Shown: piece by piece, positions 16,212-24,216 of the stretch
Layout: each line of letters starts with the position of its first letter
How positions within the stretch are numbered: the first letter of the stretch is position 1
Virus record (IMG/VR): IMGVR_UViG_3300045003_000131
Location: 1 to 44,734 of that record
Length of the DNA: 44,734 bases
Reading direction: 5' to 3' (one strand)
From: a virus
Made by a program: the position numbers and the translations under genes
Notes under the pieces: model-generated
The model's input: only the letters and a program-made list of their open reading frames with translations
The model's database searches: none
Told to the model about the DNA's origin: nothing

Positions 16212-18577
16212 GTGTGTGTGGGCGGCAGGACGCGGTTCCCGCTCGTGTCGCAGGCGCACAACACCTCGTAGCCGGGGCCGCCGGCCTGGAAGGGCGCAAA
16301 GGATGGCGGGTTCAGCACGTTGCCAGACAGGTCGGTCGGCGACGGCGACGGCCCGGCCAGACTGAGGTAGGTCGGGCAGTAGTGGCTGCCGAAGTACAGG
16401 TGGCCGCTCTTCACGACCAGGGCGTTCGGCCCAAAGCGCATCCCGTCCGTGCGGGCCAGCGACCAGAAGTTCGTCCAGAGATTCGCGTCGAAGGCCGTGT
16501 CCACGTTGCCCGAGCTGTCGATCACGAGGATCGGGCATTTGGTGATGATCGTGCTGGCGCCGCTTTTGCCGGCGTTGATCGCGTAGTTCAGCGGCGCTCC
16601 GAGCGTGCTGACGTAGCGCGGCAGATACGGTAGCGCGATCGCGAACCCGTTCTTGAACGGCACCACGGCCACTTGGCACTGCGTATAGAGACCTCGATAT
16701 AGGTTCTGGCCCTGGTTGGTCAGGGTGTTCGCGCGGCTGAGGGCGATGTTGAGTCGGATCACGCCGGGGATTGTCACGATCCAGTTGTAGTTCGATGAGG
16801 CCGGGTCCTTGTAGGCGAAGGCGTGGCAGATTACCCCGGCGTTGACCGCGAGGCCGGAGGAGTCCGGGACGGTCACGGCCGTCACGCCGAGGGAGCTGGT
16901 GACATTGGTCGGCGCCGGGATATTGGTCACGTGGCCTCCGGCGGAATCGCAGAGCGTGACGAAGGTGGCGTCGATCTCGTTGAGCGGGGTGTAGGTGCCG
17001 GCCAGCCCGGCGCCATCATAGACCATGCGACCGGAGAGATAAGGGAAGTAGGTCGCCCCGGTCGGCATCGTGATCGTGACGGTGTTCGTTATCGTCCAGT
17101 TGTTCGCGGACCCGGTGAGGACCGGGCTTTGCGACATGGTGCAGTCCGGGAAGAGGCTCGCGATCGCGGTGCCGATCTGCGTCATGTCGCTCGTCAACGG
17201 CACGGTGGCGTATCCGCCGGCCGATCCGCCCCAAACGTCGTACTGATAATTCGGCGACGTGGTGAGGACGGTGATCTGCACCGTGATCGTGAGGACGAGG
17301 CCGCTGCGGGTGAAGAATGTGTTGGCCGTGATCTTGGGCGACGGGATGTTCACCGGATCGGATGGCTGGCGCTGGTTGAAGCTGTCCTGCAGGAATAGGC
17401 CGCCCCCAAGAGGCGCGGGGATCGCCATGGAGAACCGGCCGCTGGAGAACTGCGAGGACAGCGCGCCGGTCGCGTCGATCAGGAACGGGGCGTTTACGCC
17501 GGTCGCCCCATAGGTGAGCGCGGGTCCGGTCAGGACGCCGGTCGAGGCCGAGATGAAATACTGCTTCGTCACCGACCCGGCCGAGCTGCCCGGATTGACC
17601 GTGGGCCACGAGGTAAAATAGAGCAGGCTCGTCGGCGTCGAGTTGTTCGTCATCAGGTGCGGCGAGAAGAAGCCGAAGTTCGATCCGCCGTCGCCAAACA
17701 CGAGGAAGTCCGGCTGCACGCTGATCGCACTGTTCTTCACGATGGCCAAGCCGGCGAACCCAGGCACGAGGGCGCCGCTCTTTGCGTTCACCAGGGCGAA
17801 GCTCGTGATCGGATTCTGCACGCCGCCCTTATAGTAATCGAGCGAGTTGCGGGCGCCGAATAGCAGGCAGGGCTGGCTGGAGACCAGGGCGGCCGCGGCG
17901 CTGTCGGAGAGCGCGGCCGTGGTCCCGCCGCGAGTCATCGTGCCGAGCGTCTTTTGCTGCACGGTGCCGTCGCTGCCGATCAGCAGGCCGATCGCCTGCC
18001 CTTCGCCCGTCGCCGGCGTGATCGTCTGCACGCATTGGGTGCTGGGCGATCCAGGCGAGACGATCGCGATCAGCACGGCCGAGATGTTCGAGCCGGTGGT
18101 GTTGATCGTGTTCACCGCCTTCACGAACGGGAGCTGCGCCCCATTGTTGTTGAAGGTGACGGTGTACGGGCCGCCGGTCGCCCCGCTCACGGTCACGCCG
18201 CCCACGGCCGCCACGGTCGAGATCGCGTTGAGGTTGGCCTGCACGGTCGCGGCCGTGGCCGGCGCCGTGATATTGGCGCCGGTGACGGCATTGTACGACA
18301 CGCTCCAGAGGCCGCCCGTCGCGGCGACCGGCGCCGGCATGATGTTCGGGTCGATGACCGCGTAGCCGACGCCGCCCGTGCCTCCCTTGCCGAAGGCCGA
18401 GAAGATGCTGTAGAGGCCCAGGCTCGCGTCGCGGTTGCGAAGGAAGATCGAGCCGTCCGGCAGACCAATCATGTCGCTGAACCCGCCGTTGGGATTCAAA
18501 GCGGTGCTGGGGCCGCCGTACACCCAAACCGGGATCGTGCCGGCGGCCGTGGGGAGGAAAAGCCTGCGCGTGCTCAC
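16208..18577 (-). CDS. Large beta-rich virion/adhesin-like protein on the opposite strand
   Basis: 789 aa. Residues about 95-165 repeat the beta domain of the plus-strand tail proteins (ITAPATAATVQANLNAISTV ... GGVTVSGATGGPYTVTFNN). Scattered segments such as ILVIDSSGNVDTAF and LLIGSDGTVQ resemble delta-60 or propeller-like repeats, so a multi-blade surface protein is likely. It is the last gene of a minus-strand unit and starts inside the stop codon of the DnaC-like gene (ATGA overlap at 18574-18577). An adhesin coupled to a helicase loader is unusual. Confidence 0.75.
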   Translation of the reverse strand: MSTRRLFLPTAAGTIPVWVYGGPSTALNPNGGFSDMIGLPDGSIFLRNRDASLGLYSIFSAFGKGGTGGVGYAVIDPNIMPAPVAATGGLWSVSYNAVTGANITAPATAATVQANLNAISTVAAVGGVTVSGATGGPYTVTFNNNGAQLPFVKAVNTINTTGSNISAVLIAIVSPGSPSTQCVQTITPATGEGQAIGLLIGSDGTVQQKTLGTMTRGGTTAALSDSAAAALVSSQPCLLFGARNSLDYYKGGVQNPITSFALVNAKSGALVPGFAGLAIVKNSAISVQPDFLVFGDGGSNFGFFSPHLMTNNSTPTSLLYFTSWPTVNPGSSAGSVTKQYFISASTGVLTGPALTYGATGVNAPFLIDATGALSSQFSSGRFSMAIPAPLGGGLFLQDSFNQRQPSDPVNIPSPKITANTFFTRSGLVLTITVQITVLTTSPNYQYDVWGGSAGGYATVPLTSDMTQIGTAIASLFPDCTMSQSPVLTGSANNWTITNTVTITMPTGATYFPYLSGRMVYDGAGLAGTYTPLNEIDATFVTLCDSAGGHVTNIPAPTNVTSSLGVTAVTVPDSSGLAVNAGVICHAFAYKDPASSNYNWIVTIPGVIRLNIALSRANTLTNQGQNLYRGLYTQCQVAVVPFKNGFAIALPYLPRYVSTLGAPLNYAINAGKSGASTIITKCPILVIDSSGNVDTAFDANLWTNFWSLARTDGMRFGPNALVVKSGHLYFGSHYCPTYLSLAGPSPSPTDLSGNVLNPPSFAPFQAGGPGYEVLCACDTSGNRVLPPTHT

Positions 18578-19239
18578 CGCTTCTGTCGCCCTGTCAGCGC
18601 GTAGTCGCGGGCGTCGATCTTGAGCAGCCGGTTCTCGTCACGGATCAGGCGCGAGGCGATGCGCGGATCGAGCTGGTCGTTGATGACCTTGAGATCGAAA
18701 TTCGAGGTCCAGACCGTCCACTTGCCCAGCCGCGAGTTGGCGAAGCGATAGATCGCGTCGGCGATGAAGTTGGTCTGCGTGTCGCGCGCGGCCCCAAGGT
18801 CGTCGAACACGACGCACCAGTCATTGAAGTAGCTCTCGGGCAGGTCGAAGTCTCCCTGGAGGAGCCGGCGCGCGAACCTGCTCGCGTCGATCCAGACGCA
18901 CTCTGGCCTGGGGTTGCGCTCGCAGTCGCCCGCACTCCCGCCGGAAATCCACAAGGGCACGTTGCCCGGATTGGACAACTTCGACTGCTGGAGAATCTGG
19001 CGCGCGATCATCGTCTTCCCCACTCCGGGATCGCCGATCAGCGTGAGCCACCGGCCGGGTTTGCCCTCCTCCATGTCCCGCACGAACGCGGCGGCGGCGG
19101 CGCGGGCCTTGACCAGCTCCACGCAGTACGCATCCAGCTCGGGCTGCCAGCCGCTAGAGCTTTTCTTTGACGCTTCCGTAGTCGCTGCCGTGCTCAAAGC
19201 TGCGGCTACTGCGGTTCCGATCGGTTGTGGTTCGTCCAT
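18574..19239 (-). CDS. DnaC/IstB-like AAA+ helicase loader
   Basis: 221 aa. Walker A GDPGVGKT (69-76), Walker B VVFDDL (143-148), sensor-1 TSN (178-180) and an arginine-containing helix (DPRIASRLIRDE) identify a DnaC-type ATPase, which loads the host replicative helicase at the phage origin. It overlaps the initiator-like gene by 86 nt from the ATG at 19239. A GTG at 19122 (codon 40, just before VELVKARAAAAAF) would remove the overlap and is a credible alternative start. The low-complexity first 30 residues favour caution. Confidence 0.9.
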   Translation of the reverse strand: MDEPQPIGTAVAAALSTAATTEASKKSSSGWQPELDAYCVELVKARAAAAAFVRDMEEGKPGRWLTLIGDPGVGKTMIARQILQQSKLSNPGNVPLWISGGSAGDCERNPRPECVWIDASRFARRLLQGDFDLPESYFNDWCVVFDDLGAARDTQTNFIADAIYRFANSRLGKWTVWTSNFDLKVINDQLDPRIASRLIRDENRLLKIDARDYALTGRQKR

Positions 19240-19891
19240 TGGATTTCTCCTCGAATATACCCTGCCAATTCTGCCGGATGCTGTGCTTCACCGCCATGAT
19301 TGCCCGCTCCAATCCCCAGGTGGCCAGCTCGTCGAGCTGGGCCTTGATCGAGGTGGGCTGGAGCGCCGGCAGCTTGCGCTCGCGCCGATATTTCAGCCAC
19401 AGCTCCCAGGTCTCGTGAAACTCGCGGCAGTCGAGCGCCGGCGGAAACGTCACGGCGTTTTCCAGGCCGGGCAGCGCGGGCTGCTCGGCCCGCTTCTTCT
19501 CGGCCTTCGGTTTCTCGGTCTGGACCCCGATGCCGCGCGCGACCCATGGGTTCTCCATGCCAATGCCCTCGTCCTTGAGGAACTTCACGATCTGCGCGTG
19601 GGCCGGAATCTTGTCCGGGCGCAGCGGCTTGCCGTTGAGCTGGACCTTGATGAAGCGGGTGAGCCACAGCTTTCCGCTCTTCAACTTCTCGACGCGATCG
19701 CCCAGCTCCTCGATGATCGCGTCGAAGTCGAGGTCACGGTTGATGCACGTGCGGGCCACGCGATCGTTGCGCTCATAGATGCCGGCGTTGTTACAACGGT
19801 CGGCGAGGTAGCTGTAGAAGACCTTCGCTTCCAGCGACAGCTCCGTGAAGAAAGGATCGAACCATCGCTCTGTTTCAACGTACCGCTTCAT
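19154..19891 (-). CDS. Replication initiator-like protein (phage O/DnaD type)
   Basis: 245 aa. An N-terminal winged-helix-like part opens RYVETERWFDPFFTELS--AKVFYSYL, a common start of phage replication proteins. A charged linker (KAEKKRAEQP) follows, then a C-terminal helical region with WELWLKYRRERKL ... ALQPTSIKAQLDEL ... QNWQGIFEEK, the pattern of replisome-organiser C-domains. It lies directly upstream of the DnaC-like loader, the classic initiator-loader pair. The origin may lie within or near this gene. No polymerase is encoded, so host Pol III would be recruited. Confidence 0.8.
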   Translation of the reverse strand: MKRYVETERWFDPFFTELSLEAKVFYSYLADRCNNAGIYERNDRVARTCINRDLDFDAIIEELGDRVEKLKSGKLWLTRFIKVQLNGKPLRPDKIPAHAQIVKFLKDEGIGMENPWVARGIGVQTEKPKAEKKRAEQPALPGLENAVTFPPALDCREFHETWELWLKYRRERKLPALQPTSIKAQLDELATWGLERAIMAVKHSIRQNWQGIFEEKSNGRTTTDRNRSSRSFEHGSDYGSVKEKL

Positions 19892-20231
19892 TCACGCGCT
19901 TGTGCTCGTACCGCTGGCGGACGTGGGACCAGAGGCGAGCGATGACGATCGGTTCAAGGAGCAGGTGCCGCGACACAGCGCGGACGATCAGGTCAGGCTC
20001 CAAGTCCGGGAACGCGACCATGGCCTCCAGCAGTTTTTGCTGCGCCTCGTACACCCTCGAAGGGGTTGGCCGCCTGGGCTTCTTTTTGCCGAGGCGGAAT
20101 TTGATCTGGCCGATCTTGGGCACGCGAATCTCCGGCTTCTCCTTGTGGTCAGCCTTCGCGGTCTCGATCAGCTTGTTCGCTGCCGCGTCCCTCTCCTTTT
20201 GGAAGAGGGCGACTATCTCGGCGCCTGTCAT
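19875..20231 (-). CDS. Hypothetical basic helical protein
   Basis: 118 aa. Lys/Arg-rich centre (KIGQIKFRLGKKKPRRPTPS) between two helices, suggesting nucleic acid binding. It starts inside the stop of the upstream gene (ATGA, 20228-20231) and overlaps the initiator-like gene by 17 nt, so it belongs to the replication unit. No family recognised. Confidence 0.7.
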   Translation of the reverse strand: MTGAEIVALFQKERDAAANKLIETAKADHKEKPEIRVPKIGQIKFRLGKKKPRRPTPSRVYEAQQKLLEAMVAFPDLEPDLIVRAVSRHLLLEPIVIARLWSHVRQRYEHKRVNEAVR

Positions 20232-20719
20232 TGCGCCGGCGCTGCGCTCTCGGCTCCGGGAAACTTCGTGACCTTGGAGTCCTCGCCCTCCTTCGGCTTG
20301 GCGGCTTCGGCCGCCTTGGCGTCAGCCTCGGCCTTGGCCTTCTGCTCGGCCTCGACGCCCTCCAGCCACTCAGCGATGACGAGGCCAATGATCCCGTGGG
20401 CGATGACGCGCTGATCGGTCAGCACCGTCTTCTCGTTCAGGTCGGTGTAGATCGAGACGCAGAGGAGAGTCTTGCCCTGGCCGTTCGGCGGCAGCGGCTC
20501 GGAGACCATCAGCTCGTAGCCAGCGAAATCCCCTTGGCCCTTGATGACCTCGCGCGGCGGGTGCAGCGGGTGCCCTTCCTTGAGGTGACGGTGCAGCTCG
20601 CGGATCACAACTTCGATCGGCGCCTCGACCGGGATCGGCGAGGCGGACGGATTGACGAGAGCGAATCGCGCCCCGAAGGACTCGATCGCGGTGCGGAGAT
20701 GGGTGTAGCGATCTTTCAT
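20228..20719 (-). CDS. Hypothetical protein, first gene of the replication unit
   Basis: 163 aa from the ATG at 20719. Upstream extension is unlikely because that region carries the regulatory element. The start has a pyrimidine-rich leader (cacttcaccc) and no Shine-Dalgarno. The sequence has an alpha/beta pattern and an Ala/Lys/Glu-rich tail (EAEQKAKAEADAKAAEAAK). No catalytic motif. First gene of the four-gene set leading to the loader, so a replication role is possible. Confidence 0.75.
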   Translation of the reverse strand: MKDRYTHLRTAIESFGARFALVNPSASPIPVEAPIEVVIRELHRHLKEGHPLHPPREVIKGQGDFAGYELMVSEPLPPNGQGKTLLCVSIYTDLNEKTVLTDQRVIAHGIIGLVIAEWLEGVEAEQKAKAEADAKAAEAAKPKEGEDSKVTKFPGAESAAPAQ

Positions 20720-20960
20720 GGGTGAAGTGAAATGCCCACCCCGCGAGGAATTCGAGTGACGCTCGATGAGCCAGCGACGGCAGTCTCCCCTACGGGGTGG
20801 GCAAAGTGAAGATGGGTTGTCGCTGGATGAAGCATGGATACGGGGAGCGTCCGGCCCGCGCCGAAATCCTTCTCCGGTCGTGATCTGCCGAGCAAGTGAA
20901 TTCGGTAGGAAAGTGCTCACACGCTGTTCGCACGTTGCTGACTGACACGGCGCCAACGGC
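20720..20960 (+). promoter_or_regulatory. Divergent intergenic region between replication and lysis units
   Basis: 241 nt without a credible gene, separating the leftward replication unit (start 20719) and the rightward lysis-like unit (start 20961). It contains one copy of the shared phage element at 20893-20916, flanked by the inverted arms gagca/tgctc (20890-20894 with 20914-20918). No clear sigma-70 hexamer pair can be seen, so exact promoters are not assigned. Confidence 0.6.
20893..20916 (+). promoter_or_regulatory. Shared phage element, copy 1
   Basis: CAAG-TGAA-TTCGGTAGGAAA: the same order as copies at 30149, 33300 and 37884, with CAA exactly 8 nt before TTC. It lies between divergent units. 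Candidate operator or phage-specific promoter element. The core differs from copy 4 at one position (TTCGGTAGG for TTCGGTAAG). Confidence 0.55.
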
Positions 20961-21689
20961 ATGAACTCCCACTTCGCACGACACGTCGTTTTCTACGGGA
21001 TGCTGTTCACGCTTCTGGCCAACGCCTTCATCGACCAGTTCAACGGGCACGTCTCCCCCGCGCTCATCAGCGCCCTCAAATATCTCATCACTTGCGTCGC
21101 GATCACGGTCCCGTACCTGAACAAGCAACGCTCGGATGACGACGCGCCGGCGGCTCCGGCCGCCCCAGCCGCCGGGCCGGCGATCGTCCCGGCTGCAGCG
21201 AAGGCGGCCGTGATGCTGATCTTCGCCGGGATCGTCCTGGGCGGCATGTCGGGCTGCTCGACGACCGGGCAGACGATCGACGCCGCGACGACCACGCTCA
21301 AGGTCAAGGACTCCACCGGCAAGAGCTTCGCGGTGGGCTTCCCGAAGGAGCTGAACGCCGACACCTTCGTCCTCGATGTCGATCCGTCCACCGGGCACGT
21401 GAAGGTCTCGGCGAACAAAATCCAGACCAGCTCCTCGCAGATCATCGAGAACGCGGGCAATGCCAGTGCCCAGGCTACGCTGGCGATGGCCCAGGCTTTC
21501 CAGGCGCTCGCCCCGGCCGTGGCCCAGGCGGTCCAGGCCGCCGGCGCCGCCACGTCCGTCGCCGTGCCGGCCGCCGCGCCGGCGATCGCGGCAGCCAAGG
21601 TCGCCGCGTCTGCCCTGCCGCCGCCGCAGCCGCCGCCGGCAGCGCCCAAGGCCGAGCCGCTGCCGCCTCCCGAGCCTCCGACCAAGTAG
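20961..21689 (+). CDS. Membrane protein with internal lipobox and Pro-rich tail (holin/spanin-like fusion)
   Basis: 242 aa. Two N-terminal membrane segments (about 9-27 and 34-53) resemble a small holin or membrane anchor. A Pro/Ala linker leads to a third hydrophobic segment (84-98) ending in a lipobox-like LGGMSGC with Cys99. Then comes a beta region, an Ala-rich helix, and a proline-rich end (PPPQPPP ... PPPEPPTK). Lipidated proline-rich proteins are typical outer-membrane spanins (Rz1-like). A second start at Met85 (21213) could yield a separate lipoprotein. It opens the unit with the lipase and XhlA-like protein. Fusion or overlapping products: inference. Confidence 0.75.
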   Translation: MNSHFARHVVFYGMLFTLLANAFIDQFNGHVSPALISALKYLITCVAITVPYLNKQRSDDDAPAAPAAPAAGPAIVPAAAKAAVMLIFAGIVLGGMSGCSTTGQTIDAATTTLKVKDSTGKSFAVGFPKELNADTFVLDVDPSTGHVKVSANKIQTSSSQIIENAGNASAQATLAMAQAFQALAPAVAQAVQAAGAATSVAVPAAAPAIAAAKVAASALPPPQPPPAAPKAEPLPPPEPPTK

Positions 21690-21693
21690 CGCC

Positions 21694-22464
21694 ATGACCC
21701 TCGCCGCGCTTCTCTCGGCAAGCCCGTTCCAGGCGGCGCCGGCGGACGTGCTCCTTGGCCGTCTCGTCCTGGCCGCCTACGACCAGGGGTTCTCCCCTAC
21801 GCCGATCTCGGTCGATCTGGCCCCGCTGGGCTTCACCTTCGAGGATACCTGGGTCAGCCACGGTGCCTTTGAGCCGGCCGTCTGCTACGGGATAGTGGCC
21901 CGGCACCCGGACCTTGGCCGCCATCTGGCCATCCGGGGAACCGAGGACGGCCCGGAATGGGCCGAGGACGCCGAATTCTGGCCAGAAACGTGCCCATTTG
22001 CTCCGAATGGTGCCAAGACCGAGGCCGGCTTCACTTCGCTCGTCCTGGGCGGTTCCTTGGCGTCCGGCAGGCCCGTGGAGAGCCTGATGCCGGGCGGCGA
22101 GCTGGCCCTGGACGGAGTGGAAGGGCACAGCCTGGGCGGCGCCATCGCCGAAGGGGTGGCCGCCCTGGTTGGCGCTGGCTACGCCGGCCTGTGGGCAGCC
22201 CCCAGGCTGGGCAATGCGATCTTCCGGGACTGGCTCCTGACCCGCGTGAAGCGCGTCTTCCGGCCCTACCTCGTCGGCGACGGGGTGCCCAGCGTCCCGC
22301 TCGATCTGCCTCCCTTCTTCGAGTACCTGCACCCGCCCGGCTTCCAGATCGGCAATGGGCGGGTCCTCAACAATCCAAAGGCAAGGCACAGTCTCCTCAG
22401 CTACCTCAACGCTTTCGACCCGACGATCGCGCCGGCGCCGTCTTGCGCGGTGGGATCGGGGTGA
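21694..22464 (+). CDS. Class 3 lipase-like alpha/beta hydrolase
   Basis: 256 aa from the ATG at 21694, 4 nt after the previous stop. The nucleophile elbow GHSLGG places Ser146. A conserved strand LAIRGTED (78-85) precedes it, and Asp196 (VGDGVPSVP) and His232 (RHSLLSYL) follow in the order and spacing of Lipase_3 enzymes. The full triad suggests an active esterase or lipase. Between a spanin-like and a holin-like gene, it may hydrolyse membrane lipid during lysis, analogous in place to LysB of mycobacteriophages but of a different family. It has no signal peptide, so export would rely on membrane disruption. Confidence 0.88.
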   Translation: MTLAALLSASPFQAAPADVLLGRLVLAAYDQGFSPTPISVDLAPLGFTFEDTWVSHGAFEPAVCYGIVARHPDLGRHLAIRGTEDGPEWAEDAEFWPETCPFAPNGAKTEAGFTSLVLGGSLASGRPVESLMPGGELALDGVEGHSLGGAIAEGVAALVGAGYAGLWAAPRLGNAIFRDWLLTRVKRVFRPYLVGDGVPSVPLDLPPFFEYLHPPGFQIGNGRVLNNPKARHSLLSYLNAFDPTIAPAPSCAVGSG

Positions 22465-22471
22465 TACCCTT

Positions 22472-22729
22472 ATGGCACCTCACCAGTCCTCTTCCTTTGA
22501 CGAAAACGATTTGAACTCGGTCCTCTCCAACATCCTCACGCGGCTCGATCAGTACGAGCGCACACAGGAGAAGCAGCACACGGAGAACACGACGCTGCTC
22601 CAGGAGATCAAGGCGGGCTTCGAGACGCGCATCCGCGCCCTGGAAATCTGGCGCTGGGGCCTCGCCGGCGGCCTCGCGGTCATCATCGCCGAGATCGGCT
22701 GGTTCATCGCGGTCAAGTACGGGCACTGA
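22472..22729 (+). CDS. XhlA-like membrane protein (holin accessory)
   Basis: 85 aa from the ATG at 22472. A cytoplasmic coiled-coil N-part (LTRLDQYERTQEKQHTENTTLL) leads to a single C-terminal membrane helix (LAGGLAVIIAEIGWFIAVKY) with a short charged end. This is the XhlA/haemolysin architecture of lysis cassettes. The last 17 nt overlap the convergent gene at 22713. It is the last gene of the lysis-like unit. Confidence 0.75.
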   Translation: MAPHQSSSFDENDLNSVLSNILTRLDQYERTQEKQHTENTTLLQEIKAGFETRIRALEIWRWGLAGGLAVIIAEIGWFIAVKYGH

Positions 22730-22985
22730 ACACAGCCTCGCGCTGCTCCACTGCCCCCATCTCGACGGTGAATTCGTGCTCCTCGGGATCGCAATCATCC
22801 TCCCGGTTCTTCCTGGAGCGGTGGCCGGGGGCCATCCAGTAGGTGAACCGGCCCGGCTCGCCGCAACCGGCAGCGTACTCGTCGATCGCCGTCGCCTCGC
22901 AACTGGACCTCGGCCCGGCGTAAGCCCAGGTCTCGGCCTCACGGTGAAGCGATACGAACCAATGCTTTCGGCGCGGCGCTCTCAT
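22713..22985 (-). CDS. Hypothetical charged protein, last gene of the leftward chain
   Basis: 90 aa, rich in Glu, Arg and Cys, no family recognised. Coupled to the upstream AAA gene by an ATGA overlap (22982-22985), which supports it as real. It is convergent with, and overlaps, the XhlA-like gene. Confidence 0.6.
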   Translation of the reverse strand: MRAPRRKHWFVSLHREAETWAYAGPRSSCEATAIDEYAAGCGEPGRFTYWMAPGHRSRKNREDDCDPEEHEFTVEMGAVEQREAVFSART

Positions 22986-23569
22986 GGCGCGTGGAAATCC
23001 TCCCAGGTGGTCGCGTCCATCTCGGCCGCCCGGACGTTACCCTTGCAGCCAGTGGCGATTTTCTCAGCCACGTCCGGCGGCAGCCCGGCCGCCTTGAGGG
23101 CGTCGTAAATCTCCTGGTCGCTCGGCTGCTCGAAGCGAATCTGCTGAAAGCGCGTGTGCAGGCGCTCCTGCAGCTCGTCGAGGTTCTGGTTCGTGGTCGC
23201 GATCACGATCGCGAATTCCGGCAGGTGATCGAGCCACGAGAGCATCAAGTCCTGCGCGTCGCGCGAGGCGCGGTCCAGCTCGTCGATCACCGTGATCCAC
23301 CAGCTCCCCATCGGCCGCGTCCGCATCGACTTCCTCCATTTGCGAATCTCCTCGACGGTCAGCTCCTTTCCATTGAGCGAAAGAGAGCCAAGGCCGTCCG
23401 GGTCCAGGCGCTTCTGGATCGAGTGCGCGATCATGCTCTTCGCTAGACCGGGCGGCCCGAAGAAGAGCCACTTGTGCGGACCCTCGGCCGCGAATTCCGG
23501 CCGCTCGATCTTGCGAGTGAAGGCGGCCTGCACGCGGGCCGGGTGGCCGAATAGGGCGGGGAATTTCAT
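22982..23569 (-). CDS. AAA+ ATPase, clamp-loader/RuvB-like
   Basis: 195 aa. Walker A GPPGLAKS (38-45), Walker B ITVIDELD (92-99), sensor-1 ATTN (124-127), then an arginine-finger-like HTRF. This is the compact core of replication-factor-C-like or RuvB-like ATPases, without the collar domain of true clamp loaders. It could remodel a phage or host replication or repair complex. Coupled at both ends by 4-nt overlaps. Confidence 0.85.
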   Translation of the reverse strand: MKFPALFGHPARVQAAFTRKIERPEFAAEGPHKWLFFGPPGLAKSMIAHSIQKRLDPDGLGSLSLNGKELTVEEIRKWRKSMRTRPMGSWWITVIDELDRASRDAQDLMLSWLDHLPEFAIVIATTNQNLDELQERLHTRFQQIRFEQPSDQEIYDALKAAGLPPDVAEKIATGCKGNVRAAEMDATTWEDFHAP

Positions 23570-23784
23570 CGGCGTTCGGGAGGCAGCCCGGCTTCGCAGC
23601 GGTCGCAGATCATCCAGCTCTCCGCGACGCGAGCGCCGCAGTAGGTGCAGCGCGGCCGTGGCGGCGGGAGAGTGATCCGCAGGCCGAGCATCGGCAAGGG
23701 GAACAGGTAAACTTTCCTGGCTCTACGATCGTAGAAGGCGCCGACCCAAAGGTCGTACCACGCGAAGATGAGCTTGAATTTCAT
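23566..23784 (-). CDS. Small protein with C-terminal zinc ribbon
   Basis: 72 aa. The C-terminal CTYCGAR ... MICDRCEAG forms a four-cysteine zinc ribbon (two C-x2-C pairs). The N-half is aromatic and hydrophobic (FKLIFAWYDLWVGAF) and could be a membrane or packing helix. ATGA overlaps with both neighbours. Confidence 0.75.
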   Translation of the reverse strand: MKFKLIFAWYDLWVGAFYDRRARKVYLFPLPMLGLRITLPPPRPRCTYCGARVAESWMICDRCEAGLPPERR

Positions 23785-23960
23785 CGCACGATGGACGGCC
23801 GCTCCGGCTTCGCCGGCGGCGCCGCTTTGATCTTGGCCAGTTCGTCCACCAGCCTCTTGTTGTCGCGCAGCAGGTCGGCGTTCTGCTGGGTCAGCGCGTG
23901 ATTCTGCCAGAGCAGGTCTTTCACCAGCTCCTCGGGGTTCTTACGATTGGGTGTGCTCAC
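23781..23960 (-). CDS. Short coiled-coil protein, GTG start
   Basis: 59 aa from a GTG at 23960, overlapping the upstream gene by 20 nt and ending in the ATGA overlap with the zinc-ribbon gene (23781-23784). Leucine-zipper-like helix LLWQNHALTQQNADLLRDNK ending in a Pro-rich tail. The overlap at its 3' end and the clean heptad pattern support it. Probably a dimer; unknown role. Confidence 0.65.
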   Translation of the reverse strand: MSTPNRKNPEELVKDLLWQNHALTQQNADLLRDNKRLVDELAKIKAAPPAKPERPSIVR

Positions 23961-24207
23961 GAAGTTTGCGTTTGAGGTACGTGATATAGGCGCGGTAGCG
24001 CGAGGCGCGCGTCTCCAGTCGGCGGATGCGCTGATTGCCCTCCTCGTGCCAACGCTTGTAGCGATCCCGCTCCTCGATCAGTTGCGCGTGGCTCTTCGCC
24101 ATCAGCTCGCAGGCGTCAGCGATCCGCTGAAACGATCCGGCGTTGATCTCCTGGATCGTGTTGCCGGAAGTCCAGCTCTGCCGGCTGCTGTCCCGCATGT
24201 TGCTCAT
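23941..24207 (-). CDS. Coiled-coil hypothetical protein
   Basis: 88 aa. Helical and strongly basic in its second half (RYKRWHEEGNQRIRRLETR ... YLKRKLREH). It precedes another short coiled coil, and the two may interact. It follows the transglycosylase-like gene by 9 nt. Confidence 0.7.
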   Translation of the reverse strand: MSNMRDSSRQSWTSGNTIQEINAGSFQRIADACELMAKSHAQLIEERDRYKRWHEEGNQRIRRLETRASRYRAYITYLKRKLREHTQS

Positions 24208-24216
24208 GACCGGCTT

